From NCBI RefSeq assembly GCF_030816615.1, contig NZ_JAUSYD010000001.1:6470501-6534500 (forward strand): a stretch of 64,000 nt of DNA, written 5' to 3'. Below are positions 24,837 to 33,513 of the stretch, in pieces; positions within the stretch are counted from its first letter, which is position 1, and each line of letters opens with the position of its first letter. The position numbers and the translations under genes are program-made. Under the pieces are notes generated by a model. It saw only the letters and a list, made by a program, of their open reading frames with translations. It did not search any database and was not told where the DNA came from. Source of the DNA: Streptomyces sp. B1I3. Lineage in GTDB: Bacteria; Actinomycetota; Actinomycetes; Streptomycetales; Streptomycetaceae.

Positions 24837-25676
24837 ATGGGCACCCCCGAACTGATCTCCGCGCGCTCTCCGCGCGTCGCCGCCGCACGCAGGCTGGCCC
24901 GGCGCAACTTCCGCGGCAAGGAGCGCAGGTTCATCGCCGAGGGCCCGCAGGCCGTACGGGAGGCCGCGGCACACCGGGGCGGCGACGGGCAGCCCACGCT
25001 CACCGAGCTCTTCGCCACAGTCGAGGCGGCCGAGCGGTACGCCGCCATCGTCGACGCGGCCCGTGCCGCGGGGGCCCGCGTGCACCTCGCCGACGCCGAC
25101 GTCCTGGCCGAGGTGTCGCAGACGGTCACCCCGCAGGGCCTGATCGGCGTGTGCCGCTTCCTGGACTCGCCCTTCGAGGACATCCTCGCGGCGAAGCCCA
25201 CCCTGGTCGCCGTCCTCGCCCACGTACGCGACCCCGGGAACGCCGGAACGGTGCTGCGCTGCGCCGACGCCGCGGGCGCGGACGCCGTCGTGCTCACCGA
25301 CGCGTCCGTCGACCTCTACAACCCCAAGTCGGTCCGTGCCTCCGTCGGCTCGCTCTTCCACCTCCCGGTGGCCGTCGGCGTACCCGTCGAGCAGGCCGTA
25401 CGGGGGCTGCGGAGCGCCGGTGTGCGCATCCTGGCAGCGGACGGCGCGGGCGCCGACGACCTCGACGACGAACTCGACGCGGGCACGATGGGAGGACCCA
25501 CCGCCTGGGTGTTCGGCAACGAGGCCTGGGGTCTGCCCGAGGAGACGCGGGCGCTGGCCGACGCCGTGGTCCGGGTCCCGATCCACGGAAAGGCGGAAAG
25601 CCTCAATCTCGCCACCGCCGCCGCCGTCTGCCTCTACGCCTCCGCACGGGCCCAGCGCCCGCGGCACACCGCCTGA
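24837..25676 (+). CDS. TrmH/SpoU-family RNA 2'-O-methyltransferase
   Basis: 279 residues. The N-terminal substrate-binding part opens A-R-R-N-F-R-G-K-E-R-R-F-I-A-E-G-P-Q-A-V. The C-terminal SPOUT knot domain has motif 1 (R-D-P-G-N-A-G-T-V-L-R), motif 2 (V-F-G-N-E-A-W-G-L) and motif 3 (E-S-L-N-L-A-T-A). The family methylates ribose in rRNA or tRNA using S-adenosylmethionine; the target base is not predictable here. ATG at 24837 is preferred, since upstream in-frame sequence is made from short DNA repeats (ACGCAGA at 24781, 24795 and 24813). Its place between rplT and pheS suits translation. Confidence 0.93.
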   Translation: MGTPELISARSPRVAAARRLARRNFRGKERRFIAEGPQAVREAAAHRGGDGQPTLTELFATVEAAERYAAIVDAARAAGARVHLADADVLAEVSQTVTPQGLIGVCRFLDSPFEDILAAKPTLVAVLAHVRDPGNAGTVLRCADAAGADAVVLTDASVDLYNPKSVRASVGSLFHLPVAVGVPVEQAVRGLRSAGVRILAADGAGADDLDDELDAGTMGGPTAWVFGNEAWGLPEETRALADAVVRVPIHGKAESLNLATAAAVCLYASARAQRPRHTA

Positions 25677-25821
25677 ACCGCCTCGCTACGGCGGCCCCAC
25701 CGACCGATACAGGCCACACCGGCCGGGGCGCGCCCGCAGGGTGTCGCTCGCCGTCCGGCGCCTAGTAGGGTGACGAACTCGGGGGCCCACTGCACCGGTT
25801 CGAGAGGTGGGGTACGGGAAT

Positions 25822-26976
25822 ATGGCTGTCGGCATGAGCACGCCGCGTCACACACACACGGCAGCCGTGCGCGCCACCACCGACGGGGACGGCGAGGAGC
25901 GGGCCGCCGTCGACACGGCGACGGACATCGGTCCGGACGACCTGCCCGACGGGCTCGTCGTCGCGGACGAGAACGGCCGGGTCATCTGCTTCAACGCGGC
26001 CGCCGCCAGGATCACTGCCACGCCCCGCGCCGCGGCCCTCGGCCGCTCCCTGGAACACGCGCTGCCCCTGGAGGACCTCAAGGGCCGGCGCTGGTGGGCC
26101 CTGACCGACCCGTACGGCGGGCTCGCCACCCGCGTCGGCCAGCCCGAGCGCAATCTGCTGCTCCCGGGCGGCCGCGAGGTCCTGGTCTCGGCACGGTACG
26201 TGCGTGAGACGCCGACCGGTCCGGTCCGCCGGCTCGTCGTCTCGCTGCGCGGCACCGAGGCCCGCCGCCGCACCGAGCGCAGCCACGCCGAGCTGATCGC
26301 CACCGTCGCCCACGAGCTGCGCTCCCCGCTGACCTCTGTGAAGGGCTTCACCGCGACGCTGCTGGCCAAGTGGGAGAGGTTCACCGACGACCAGAAGCGG
26401 CTCATGCTGGAGACCGTCGACGCCGACGCCAACCGCGTCAACCGGCTGATCGCCGAGCTGCTCGACATCTCGCGTATCGACTCCGGCCGCCTGGAGCTGC
26501 GCCGCCAGCCCGTGGACATCTCCGCCGCCGTCGAACGCCACATCCAGGCACTGACCGCCACCGGTCAGGCCCCCGGCCGCTTCCTCGTCCGGACCCGCCG
26601 GCCCCTGCCCGAGCTCTGGGCGGACCCGGACAAGGTCGACCAGGTCCTGGGTAACCTGCTGGAAAACGCGGTGCGGCACGGCGAAGGAACCGTCACCATC
26701 GAGATCGCCCCTGCGCCCGCACCGGGCAAGAGGGACGAGAGCGGAACGGCGGTCACCGTGAGCGACGAAGGCCCGGGAATCCCCGAGGAGTCGATGGGCC
26801 GCGTCTTCACCCGCTTCTGGCGGGGCAGCAAGCGCGGCGGGACCGGCCTGGGCCTGTACATCGTCAAGGGCATCGTCGAGGCGCACGGCGGCATGATCAC
26901 CGTGGACCGGGGACCCGGCGGCGGCGCCGAATTCCGATTTATCCTGCCCGTGAGCATGCCGGCCTACCTGGCCTGA
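25822..26976 (+). CDS. Soluble PAS-type sensor histidine kinase
   Basis: 384 residues without a membrane helix. A PAS-like sensor at about residues 35-140 has G-L-V-V-A-D-E-N-G-R-V. HisKA follows with the phosphorylated histidine in A-H-E-L-R-S-P-L near residue 165, then HATPase with N-L-L-E-N-A-V-R-H near 280, D-E-G-P-G-I-P near 313 and G-T-G-L-G-L-Y near 340. No response regulator lies next to it, so it is an orphan kinase between translation genes. ATG 25822 is chosen; GTG 25807 and ATG 25834 are alternatives. A TAGGGT hexamer about 45 bases upstream may be its -10. Confidence 0.9.
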   Translation: MAVGMSTPRHTHTAAVRATTDGDGEERAAVDTATDIGPDDLPDGLVVADENGRVICFNAAAARITATPRAAALGRSLEHALPLEDLKGRRWWALTDPYGGLATRVGQPERNLLLPGGREVLVSARYVRETPTGPVRRLVVSLRGTEARRRTERSHAELIATVAHELRSPLTSVKGFTATLLAKWERFTDDQKRLMLETVDADANRVNRLIAELLDISRIDSGRLELRRQPVDISAAVERHIQALTATGQAPGRFLVRTRRPLPELWADPDKVDQVLGNLLENAVRHGEGTVTIEIAPAPAPGKRDESGTAVTVSDEGPGIPEESMGRVFTRFWRGSKRGGTGLGLYIVKGIVEAHGGMITVDRGPGGGAEFRFILPVSMPAYLA

Positions 26977-27090
26977 GCCGCCCACGGGCTTCTTCGCCTC
27001 CCCGCGGCCCGTAGACTCGACTTTTGGCACCTTTGCGTCCTCAGTCGTCGAACCAGGGTCGCCACCAGCCAATCGGAAGCACGGGAAGAG

Positions 27091-28218
27091 ATGTCGGCAC
27101 CGAACAAGTCGTACGACCCAGTCGAGGTCGAGGCACTGAAACCGGAAGAGATCGAGCGCATGCGGGACGAGGCGTTCGCCGCCTTCGCCGCCGCCGGCGA
27201 CCTCGAGGCGCTCGCCCAGGCGAAGACCGCGCACACCGGTGGTACCTCGCCCCTGTCGCTCGCCAACCGGGAGATCGGCGCCTTGCCGCCGCAGGCCAAG
27301 GCCGAGGCGGGCAAGCGCGTGGGCCAGGCCCGCGGCGCCGTCTCCAAGGTGCTGGCCGCCCGCCAGGCCGAGCTGGAGGCCGAGCGTGACGCCCGGGTGC
27401 TGGTCGAGGAAGCGGTGGACGTCACCCTGCCCCACGACCGCGTCCCGGCCGGCGCGCGGCACCCTCTGACAACCATCATGGAGCGCGTCGCCGACGTCTT
27501 CGTCGCCATGGGCTACGAGATCGCCGAAGGCCCCGAGGTCGAGGCGGAGTGGTTCAACTTCGACGCCCTGAACTTCGTGCCCGACCACCCGGCGCGGCAG
27601 ATGCAGGACACCTTCTTCGTCCAGGGCGCCGAAGGCACCAGGAGCGACGAGTCCGGTGTCGTGCTGCGCACGCACACCTCGCCCGTCCAGGCCCGCTCGC
27701 TGCTCAGCCGCAAGCCTCCGGTCTACGTGGTCTGCCCCGGCCGGGTCTACCGGACCGACGAGCTCGACGCGACGCACACCCCGGTCTTCCACCAGATCGA
27801 GCTGCTCGCCGTCGACGAGGGCCTCACCATGGCCGACCTCAAGGGAACGCTGGACCACATGGTCCAGGCACTCTTCGGCCCGGACATGAAGACCCGGCTG
27901 CGGCCGAACTTCTTCCCGTTCACCGAGCCGTCCGCAGAGATGGACATGGTCTGCTACGTCTGCCGCGGTGAGTCCGTCGGCAACCCGGACCGCCCCTGCC
28001 GCACCTGCGGCAGCGAGGGCTGGATCGAGCTCGGCGGCTGCGGCATGGTCAACCCCAAGGTGCTCACGGCCTGCGGCGTCGACCCCGAGAAGTACAGCGG
28101 GTTCGCCTTCGGGTTCGGCATCGAGCGGATGCTGATGTTCCGGCACAACGTCGAGGACATGCGAGACATGGTTGAGGGCGACGTCCGGTTCACCCGGCCG
28201 TTCGGGATGGAGATCTGA
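27091..28218 (+). CDS. pheS: Phenylalanyl-tRNA synthetase alpha subunit
   Basis: 375 residues. An N-terminal coiled-coil (residues 1-100) that contacts tRNA is followed by the class II core: motif 1 around H-P-L-T-T-I-M-E-R, motif 2 with F-H-Q-I-E-L-L, and motif 3 with G-F-G-I-E-R-M near the end. A zinc-like C-x2-C...C-x2-C cluster lies near residues 291-308. It charges tRNA-Phe as an alpha2-beta2 complex with PheT. The stop codon overlaps the pheT start by one base (TGATG). A TAGACT hexamer near 27012 may be the -10. Confidence 0.97.
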   Translation: MSAPNKSYDPVEVEALKPEEIERMRDEAFAAFAAAGDLEALAQAKTAHTGGTSPLSLANREIGALPPQAKAEAGKRVGQARGAVSKVLAARQAELEAERDARVLVEEAVDVTLPHDRVPAGARHPLTTIMERVADVFVAMGYEIAEGPEVEAEWFNFDALNFVPDHPARQMQDTFFVQGAEGTRSDESGVVLRTHTSPVQARSLLSRKPPVYVVCPGRVYRTDELDATHTPVFHQIELLAVDEGLTMADLKGTLDHMVQALFGPDMKTRLRPNFFPFTEPSAEMDMVCYVCRGESVGNPDRPCRTCGSEGWIELGGCGMVNPKVLTACGVDPEKYSGFAFGFGIERMLMFRHNVEDMRDMVEGDVRFTRPFGMEI

Positions 28219-30731
28219 TGCGCGTCCCGCTTTCCTGGCTGCGGGAATACGTCGACCTGCCGGCGACGGAGACCGGCCGCGACGTACAGGCCAAGCTCGT
28301 CTCCGTCGGACTCGAGGTCGAGACCGTCGAGCAGACCGGCGCCGGCCTCAAGGGCCCCCTGGTCGTCGGACAGGTACTGACCATCGAGGAGCTGGAGGGC
28401 TTCAAGAAGCCCATCCGCTTCTGCACCGTCGACGTCGGCACGGCCAACGGCACGGGTGAGCCGCAGGAGATCGTCTGCGGCGCCCGCAACTTCTCCGTGG
28501 GCGACAAGGTCGTCGTCGTCCTCCCGGGCGCCGTCCTGCCCGGCGACTTCGCGATCGCCGCGCGCAAGACGTACGGCAAGACCTCGCACGGCATGATCTG
28601 CTCCACGGACGAGCTCGGCATGGGCGACGACGGCACGCACGGCATCATCGTGCTGCCGCCCGAGTTCGAGCCCGGCACCGACGCGATCGAGCTCCTCGAG
28701 CTCGTGGACGAGGTCCTGGACATCGCCGTCACGCCCGACCGCGGCTACTGCCTCTCGATGCGGGGCGTGGCCCGTGAGACCGCCATCGCGTACGGCCTGC
28801 CGCTGCGCGACCCGGCGCTCCTGGACGTGCCCGCTCCGAACGCGTTCGGCTACCCGGTGAAGGTGTCCGACCCGATCGGCTGCAGCAACTTCACCGCGCG
28901 TACCGTCACCGGCCTGCAGCCCGAGGCGCGCTCCCCGATCTGGATGCAGCGCCGGCTGCAGAAGGCCGGGATGCGTCCGATCTCGCTCGCCGTGGACATC
29001 ACGAACTACGTCATGCTCGAGCTCGGCCAGCCGCTGCACGCCTACGACCGCACCCGCGTCGACGGGCCGATCGGTGTGCGCCGCGCCCAGCAGGGCGAGA
29101 AGCTCACCACGCTCGACGGTGCCGTGCGCGTCCTGGACTCCGCCGACCTCGTGATCACCGACGACCGCGGGCCCATCGGTCTCGCCGGCGTCATGGGCGG
29201 GGCGAACACGGAGATCGCCGACGTACAGGCCGAGACGGCCGGCACCACCGAGGTCGTCATCGAGGCCGCGCACTTCGACGCGATCGCCATCGCCCGGACC
29301 GCGCGCCGCCACAAGCTGTCCTCCGAGGCCTCCAAGCGCTTCGAGCGCGGGGTCGACCCGCAGGCCGCCGCCGCTGCCGCGCAGCGCACCGTCGACCTGC
29401 TGGTCCTCCTGGCGGGCGGCACGGCCGAGGCCGGCGTCACGGAGATCAGCGCCCCCCGCGCACCGCGCACCATCGCGATGCCCGCCGCCCACCCCGACCG
29501 GGTGGCCGGCGTCGAGTACGGCCGCGAGACCGTCGTGCGCCGCCTCCAGGAGGTCGGCTGCGACGTCTACGGGCAGGACGAGCTGATCGTCACGGTGCCG
29601 TCCTGGCGCCCCGACCTGGCCGAGCCGAACGACCTGGCCGAAGAGGTCATCCGGCTGGAGGGGTACGAGAACCTCCCGTCCACCCTGCCGACGCCGCCGT
29701 CCGGCCGCGGGCTCACCGACGGACAGCGGCTGCACCGCCGCATCGGCCGGGCCCTCGCCGGGGCCGGATACGTCGAGGCGCTCAGCTACCCGTTCATCGG
29801 CGAAGCCGTCCTCGACCAGCTCGGCCTGGAGAAGGGCGACGCCCGCCGCCGTACGGTCACCCTCGTCAACCCGCTCTCCGACGAGGAGCCCTCGCTGCGC
29901 ACCACGCTGCTGCCGGGCCTGCTCGGCGCACTGCGGCGCAACGACGGCCGCGGCAGCCACGACCTCGCCCTGTTCGAGACGGGCCTGGTCTTCAGGCCCA
30001 CCGGCCAGGAGACGAAGGCCGTACGGCTGCCCGTCGACCGCCGTCCCACCGACGAGGAGATCGCCGGGCTGAACGCGGCACTCCCGCGCCAGCCCCGCCG
30101 CGCCGCAGTCGTCCTCGCGGGCGCCCGTGAGCAGGCAGGCTGGTGGGGCAAGGGCCGCCCCGCCGACTGGGCGGACTCCGTCGAGGCGGCGCGCACGATC
30201 GCCCGCGAGGCGGGCGTCGAGCTGACCGTCCGCGCCGACCGGCACGCGCCCTGGCACCCGGGCCGCTGCGCGGCGCTCTACGTCACGGTGGACGGCCAGG
30301 AGACCTTGTTCGGGCACGCGGGCGAACTGCACCCGCGCGTCATCAAGGAGCTCCACCTGCCCGAGCGGACCTGCGCCATGGAGGTCGAACTGGACGTCCT
30401 GGAGCAGGCCGTCGACGGCGTGCTGCAGGCGCCGCGGATCTCCACCTTCCCGGTGGCGACCCAGGACGTCGCGATCGTAGTAGGCGCCGACGTTCCCGCC
30501 GACGCGGTGGAGAAGGCCCTGCGCGAAGGCGCCGGTGACCTCCTCGAATCGCTGCGGCTGTTCGACGTCTTCACCGGTGAGCAGATCGGCGAGGACAAGA
30601 AGTCCCTGGCGTACGCGCTGCGCTTCCGTGCGGCCGACCGCACACTGACGGTCGAGGAGGCCACCGCCGCCCGCGACACGGCGGTCGCGCTGGCCGCCGA
30701 GCGCACCGGCGCGGTGCTGCGCGGCGCATAG
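28218..30731 (+). CDS. pheT: Phenylalanyl-tRNA synthetase beta subunit
   Basis: 837 residues, the usual bacterial length. In order: N-terminal tRNA-binding OB domain (residues 40-165), B3/B4 editing domain with F-E-R-G-V-D near residue 373, B5 domain, catalytic-like core and a C-terminal FDX-ACB anticodon-binding domain (residues 740-837). The editing domain hydrolyses Tyr-tRNA-Phe. It forms the heterotetramer with PheS and is translationally coupled to it. Confidence 0.97.
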   Translation: MRVPLSWLREYVDLPATETGRDVQAKLVSVGLEVETVEQTGAGLKGPLVVGQVLTIEELEGFKKPIRFCTVDVGTANGTGEPQEIVCGARNFSVGDKVVVVLPGAVLPGDFAIAARKTYGKTSHGMICSTDELGMGDDGTHGIIVLPPEFEPGTDAIELLELVDEVLDIAVTPDRGYCLSMRGVARETAIAYGLPLRDPALLDVPAPNAFGYPVKVSDPIGCSNFTARTVTGLQPEARSPIWMQRRLQKAGMRPISLAVDITNYVMLELGQPLHAYDRTRVDGPIGVRRAQQGEKLTTLDGAVRVLDSADLVITDDRGPIGLAGVMGGANTEIADVQAETAGTTEVVIEAAHFDAIAIARTARRHKLSSEASKRFERGVDPQAAAAAAQRTVDLLVLLAGGTAEAGVTEISAPRAPRTIAMPAAHPDRVAGVEYGRETVVRRLQEVGCDVYGQDELIVTVPSWRPDLAEPNDLAEEVIRLEGYENLPSTLPTPPSGRGLTDGQRLHRRIGRALAGAGYVEALSYPFIGEAVLDQLGLEKGDARRRTVTLVNPLSDEEPSLRTTLLPGLLGALRRNDGRGSHDLALFETGLVFRPTGQETKAVRLPVDRRPTDEEIAGLNAALPRQPRRAAVVLAGAREQAGWWGKGRPADWADSVEAARTIAREAGVELTVRADRHAPWHPGRCAALYVTVDGQETLFGHAGELHPRVIKELHLPERTCAMEVELDVLEQAVDGVLQAPRISTFPVATQDVAIVVGADVPADAVEKALREGAGDLLESLRLFDVFTGEQIGEDKKSLAYALRFRAADRTLTVEEATAARDTAVALAAERTGAVLRGA

Positions 30732-30801
30732 GGCCTTTGGTCCGGGCACGCGGGCCCGGACGGGTCCGCACGAGAGGGCCGTAGGCACTCGTGGACAGTG
30801 A

Positions 30802-30836
30802 GAAGGGGCGTATCCGGCCACCGGATACGCCCCTTC
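30802..30836 (+). terminator. pheST terminator
   Basis: Perfect 16-bp stem GAAGGGGCGTATCCGG with a 3-base CCA loop and a pyrimidine-rich tail, 70 bases after pheT. Confidence 0.9.
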
Positions 30837-30907
30837 CTCTCTCGCAGGACGGCCCGGGGACCGCACGCGGGCCCTCCTGTCATCGAGGCAGTAGGTCGTG
30901 CGATCCG

Positions 30908-31003
30908 GCGCCGTCCCTCCTGCCACGGAGTGTCGGGCAGGTCGGCAGGAGGGACGGCGCGGGGGCGGGTCGTCGAACTGTACGAGGGGGAGCCGACGAC
31001 CCG
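30908..31003. repeat. Two long inverted repeats in the pheT-regulator gap
   Basis: A 17-bp perfect inverted repeat, GCGCCGTCCCTCCTGCC / GGCAGGAGGGACGGCGC, with a 19-base spacer (30908-30960). It is followed by a 10-bp repeat, CGGGTCGTCG / CGACGACCCG, with an 18-base spacer (30966-31003). No gene is visible in 30732-31144; besides these and the terminator it holds the next gene's promoter. They may be further terminators or a folded leader. Confidence 0.7.
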
Positions 31004-31084
31004 GCCGCCTCTTGCGAGGCACTCATTCAAGCCGCCGGTGCCCCGTCGGGGCAGAGCGCACGGCGGCACGGTTCGGGCACTGCG

Positions 31085-31118
31085 TTCACACCCCGTGTGA
31101 ATCGCGCTCCACTATGCT
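31085..31118 (+). promoter_or_regulatory. Operator dyad and -10 box before the NsdA-like gene
   Basis: Perfect dyad TTCACAC-CCC-GTGTGAA (31085-31101), followed 11 bases later by TATGCT (31113-31118), a good -10. The dyad would sit in the -35 region, the position of a repressor or activator site. The binding protein is unknown; self-regulation is one option. Confidence 0.55.
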
Positions 31119-31144
31119 CGTCGCCACACGCACATGGGGGGGCG

Positions 31145-32485
31145 ATGGAGCCCAACGTCCTGCTCGAATCCCTGATCGACGAGGCGGGTGTGTCCCGTGC
31201 GGGGCTCGCCGGTCACGTCAACCAGGCCGGCCGTGCCCGTGGCCTGGGCCTGAGGTACGAACACACCGCGGTCTCCCGTTGGCTCAAGGGCCAGCGCCCG
31301 CGCGGGCAGGTGCCCGACCTGATCTGTGAGGTCCTCGCCGGCAGGCTGCACCGGTCCGTCACGCTCGACGACATCGGCCTGGGCGTCTCCGGCGCCCGGA
31401 CGGCGGCGCACGGCTCCACGCTCTGCGGATTCGTCGAGCACGCCACCGCGCTGTGGCGCTCCGACGAACAGCAGCGCCCGCACCTGGCGACCGCCGCGGC
31501 CGTCACGGGCACGCCGGCGGTGATGCCCGTGTGGGAGTGGGAGAACCCACCCGAGGACGCCGACGTCTCGCGCCCCGGGCCGTCCCGCGTGAGCGCGGCG
31601 GACATAGGGATGCTTCGAGCGGCGCGGTCCCACTACGAACAGATGTACCGGAAGGCGGGTGGCATCGCGACCAGATCCCGCATCGTCGGCTTCCTCAACG
31701 CCGAGACGGCACCGCTGCTGCGGGGCGGGTACAGCGACGCGCTGGGCCGCCGGCTGCACCGTGCGACCGGCGGGCTGGTGGCCGTCGCCGGTATCTGCGC
31801 CTACGACTCCGACGCGCACGGCCTCGCCCAGCGCTACTTCCACCAGGCGCTGCGCCTGGCCAAGGCCAGCGGCGACCGCGGGTTCGGCGCCTATGTGATC
31901 GCGCTGCTGGTCAACCAGTCGCTGTTCCTGGCCGACTACCGCAGGTCGGTCGCCTTCGCCGAGGCGGCACTGCGGGCAGCGGGCCCGCACCTCACCCCGG
32001 CCCTGGCCGCCGATCTGTACGCCATGCAGGCCAAGGCCTACGCGCAGCTCGGCGACCGGCCGAGCGCCCTGGAGCGCATCCGCCGGGCCGAGACCGAGGC
32101 CGGGCGGATCCGCCCCGGACACGAACCGGAGGAGACCGGATACGTCCAGCCGGGCCTCGTCAACGTCCAGGTGGCCGAGGCGCTGCTCGGTCTCGGGGAT
32201 CTCACCGGGGCCAGGGAGCACGCGACGGCGGCCGTACGCTCCCCTGCGCACGACCGGGGCAGAGTGCACCGGCTGGCCATGCTCAGCCATCTCGAACTCC
32301 TCCAGGGAGACGCGGACCAGGCGGCCGGCACGGCGTGTGAAATGGCCGAACACGCCTGCGGTATGGAGTCCCGGCGGCTCCGGGACCGGCTCCGTTCGGT
32401 GCGCGAACTCCTGGCCGCGAGCGGCTGCGCCGACGCGCAGGCCGCGGCCGGCCTGATCGACGGAGCGTTGCGCGTGCCCCTGTGA
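31145..32485 (+). CDS. NsdA-like TPR regulator
   Basis: 446 residues. The first 80 (M-E-P-N-V-L-L-E-S-L-I-D-E-A-G-V-S-R-A-G-L-A, with A-V-S-R-W-L-K-G-Q-R-P near residue 42) form an HTH-like domain shared with the Streptomyces NsdA family of developmental regulators. The remainder is helical, with TPR-like repeats from about residue 190 to 420. NsdA negatively affects sporulation and antibiotic production in S. coelicolor; a similar role is inferred only. ATG at 31145 is preceded by GGGGGG. The upstream gap carries a dyad operator. Confidence 0.85.
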   Translation: MEPNVLLESLIDEAGVSRAGLAGHVNQAGRARGLGLRYEHTAVSRWLKGQRPRGQVPDLICEVLAGRLHRSVTLDDIGLGVSGARTAAHGSTLCGFVEHATALWRSDEQQRPHLATAAAVTGTPAVMPVWEWENPPEDADVSRPGPSRVSAADIGMLRAARSHYEQMYRKAGGIATRSRIVGFLNAETAPLLRGGYSDALGRRLHRATGGLVAVAGICAYDSDAHGLAQRYFHQALRLAKASGDRGFGAYVIALLVNQSLFLADYRRSVAFAEAALRAAGPHLTPALAADLYAMQAKAYAQLGDRPSALERIRRAETEAGRIRPGHEPEETGYVQPGLVNVQVAEALLGLGDLTGAREHATAAVRSPAHDRGRVHRLAMLSHLELLQGDADQAAGTACEMAEHACGMESRRLRDRLRSVRELLAASGCADAQAAAGLIDGALRVPL

Positions 32486-32572
32486 GCCCCGTCCGAGCCG
32501 CCCCCGCGCGTTCCGCTGCGGGGCGGCCCCTGCTCCGATGTTGTCATCGACCAATCGGAAGGTGGCAGCACT

Positions 32573-33103
32573 GTGCAGTGGACGAACTTGAACGAACAGG
32601 CCGTGTACGCGAATCGCTGGTTCCGAGTCAATCTGGCGGATGTCGTCCTCCCCGACGGCCGCCATCTCGACCACTTCGTCATCCGGCTCCGCCCCGTGGC
32701 GGCGGCCACGGTCGTCAACGAGGCCGACGAGGTGCTGCTGCTGTGGCGGCACCGCTTCATCACCGACAGCTGGGGGTGGGAACTCGCGGCCGGCGTGGTG
32801 GAGGACGGCGAGGACATCGCCGCCGCGGCCGCCCGGGAGATGGAGGAGGAGACCGGCTGGCGGCCCGGAGAGCTGAGTCCGCTGATGACCGCCGAGCCCG
32901 CCAACGGCCTCACCGACGCGCGCCACCACCTCTTCTGGTCGCGCGAGGCGACCTACACCGGCCGCCCGGTGGACGACTACGAGTCCTCGCGCCGCGAGTG
33001 GGTGCCGCTCAAGCTGGTGCCCGACATGATCGCGCGCGGCGAGGTTCCGGCGGCGGCCATGGCGGCCGGTCTGCTGATGCTCCATCACCTGCGGCTGGGC
33101 TGA
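32573..33103 (+). CDS. NUDIX hydrolase
   Basis: 176 residues with a complete Nudix box: G-V-V-E-D-G-E-D followed by A-A-R-E-M-E-E-E-T-G-W at about residues 73-95. The glutamates of R-E-M-E-E-E bind Mg. Length and the L-W-R-H-R-F segment resemble ADP-ribose or ADP-sugar pyrophosphatases, but the substrate cannot be read from the sequence. GTG start with GGAAGG upstream. It follows the NsdA-like gene by 87 bases and may be cotranscribed. Confidence 0.92.
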   Translation: MQWTNLNEQAVYANRWFRVNLADVVLPDGRHLDHFVIRLRPVAAATVVNEADEVLLLWRHRFITDSWGWELAAGVVEDGEDIAAAAAREMEEETGWRPGELSPLMTAEPANGLTDARHHLFWSREATYTGRPVDDYESSRREWVPLKLVPDMIARGEVPAAAMAAGLLMLHHLRLG

Positions 33104-33169
33104 GGGCGCCCGGGGAACGAGGGCCGGCCGCAAGCTCACCGGTCGGCCCTCGGTACGGGCCGAAGGCCC

Positions 33170-33277
33170 TCACGCGTACGGGTAGAACCCGATCCCGTCC
33201 TGCGGCCGAGCCGGCCCGCGTCGACCATGCGCTGGAGCAGCGGGGGAGCGGCGTACAGCGGCTCCTTGTACTCCGCG
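33170..33277 (-). pseudogene. Duplicated 3' fragment of the 3-hydroxybutyryl-CoA dehydrogenase gene
   Basis: About 108 bp aligning to 40441-40549, the last 36 codons and stop of the intact dehydrogenase gene, in the same orientation. I count six substitutions and one deleted base, all in the stop-proximal 42 bp. The final 66 bp (33212-33277 with 40484-40549) are identical. The deletion shifts the frame before the stop, so the fragment is dead. Confidence 0.93.
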
Positions 33278-33280
33278 CAG

Positions 33281-33508
33281 GACACCGAGGACCCTGCGGC
33301 GCTGCAGCGTGTGGAGGTGCTCGGGGTCGCCGAGTGCGGTCTCGGCGTGGCTGAGCAGGGCCAGGCGGCGGGCGGTGCTTTCCTGTTAGCGGTACCAGCC
33401 CACCGCGGCGACCACTTCGTCGGTCCTCGACTGGCTCCAGCCCGCCGCTTCCCGCTGGGCCGCGCGGGCACGCTCCAGGGCGGTGCGGACCATGTCCGGG
33501 CGCGGCAT
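33281..33508 (-). pseudogene. Remnant of an aldehyde-dehydrogenase-like gene 5' end
   Basis: From an ATG at 33506-33508 the minus strand reads about 40 plausible codons, including A-R-A-A-Q-R-E-A-A-G-W-S-Q and D-E-V-V-A-A-V-G-W-Y-R. A TAA at 33386-33388 follows, then further plausible codons such as L-H-T-L-Q-R-R-R-V-L-G-V-L. The pattern resembles the N-terminus of acylating aldehyde dehydrogenases. It breaks off against the dehydrogenase fragment. The family assignment is tentative. Confidence 0.5.
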
Positions 33509-33513
33509 GGGCG

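Noticed and set aside
27954..31022. 1022-codon minus-strand frame opposite pheST
   Set aside because: Antisense to pheS/pheT, Asp/Gly/Val/Arg-rich shadow translation without motifs.
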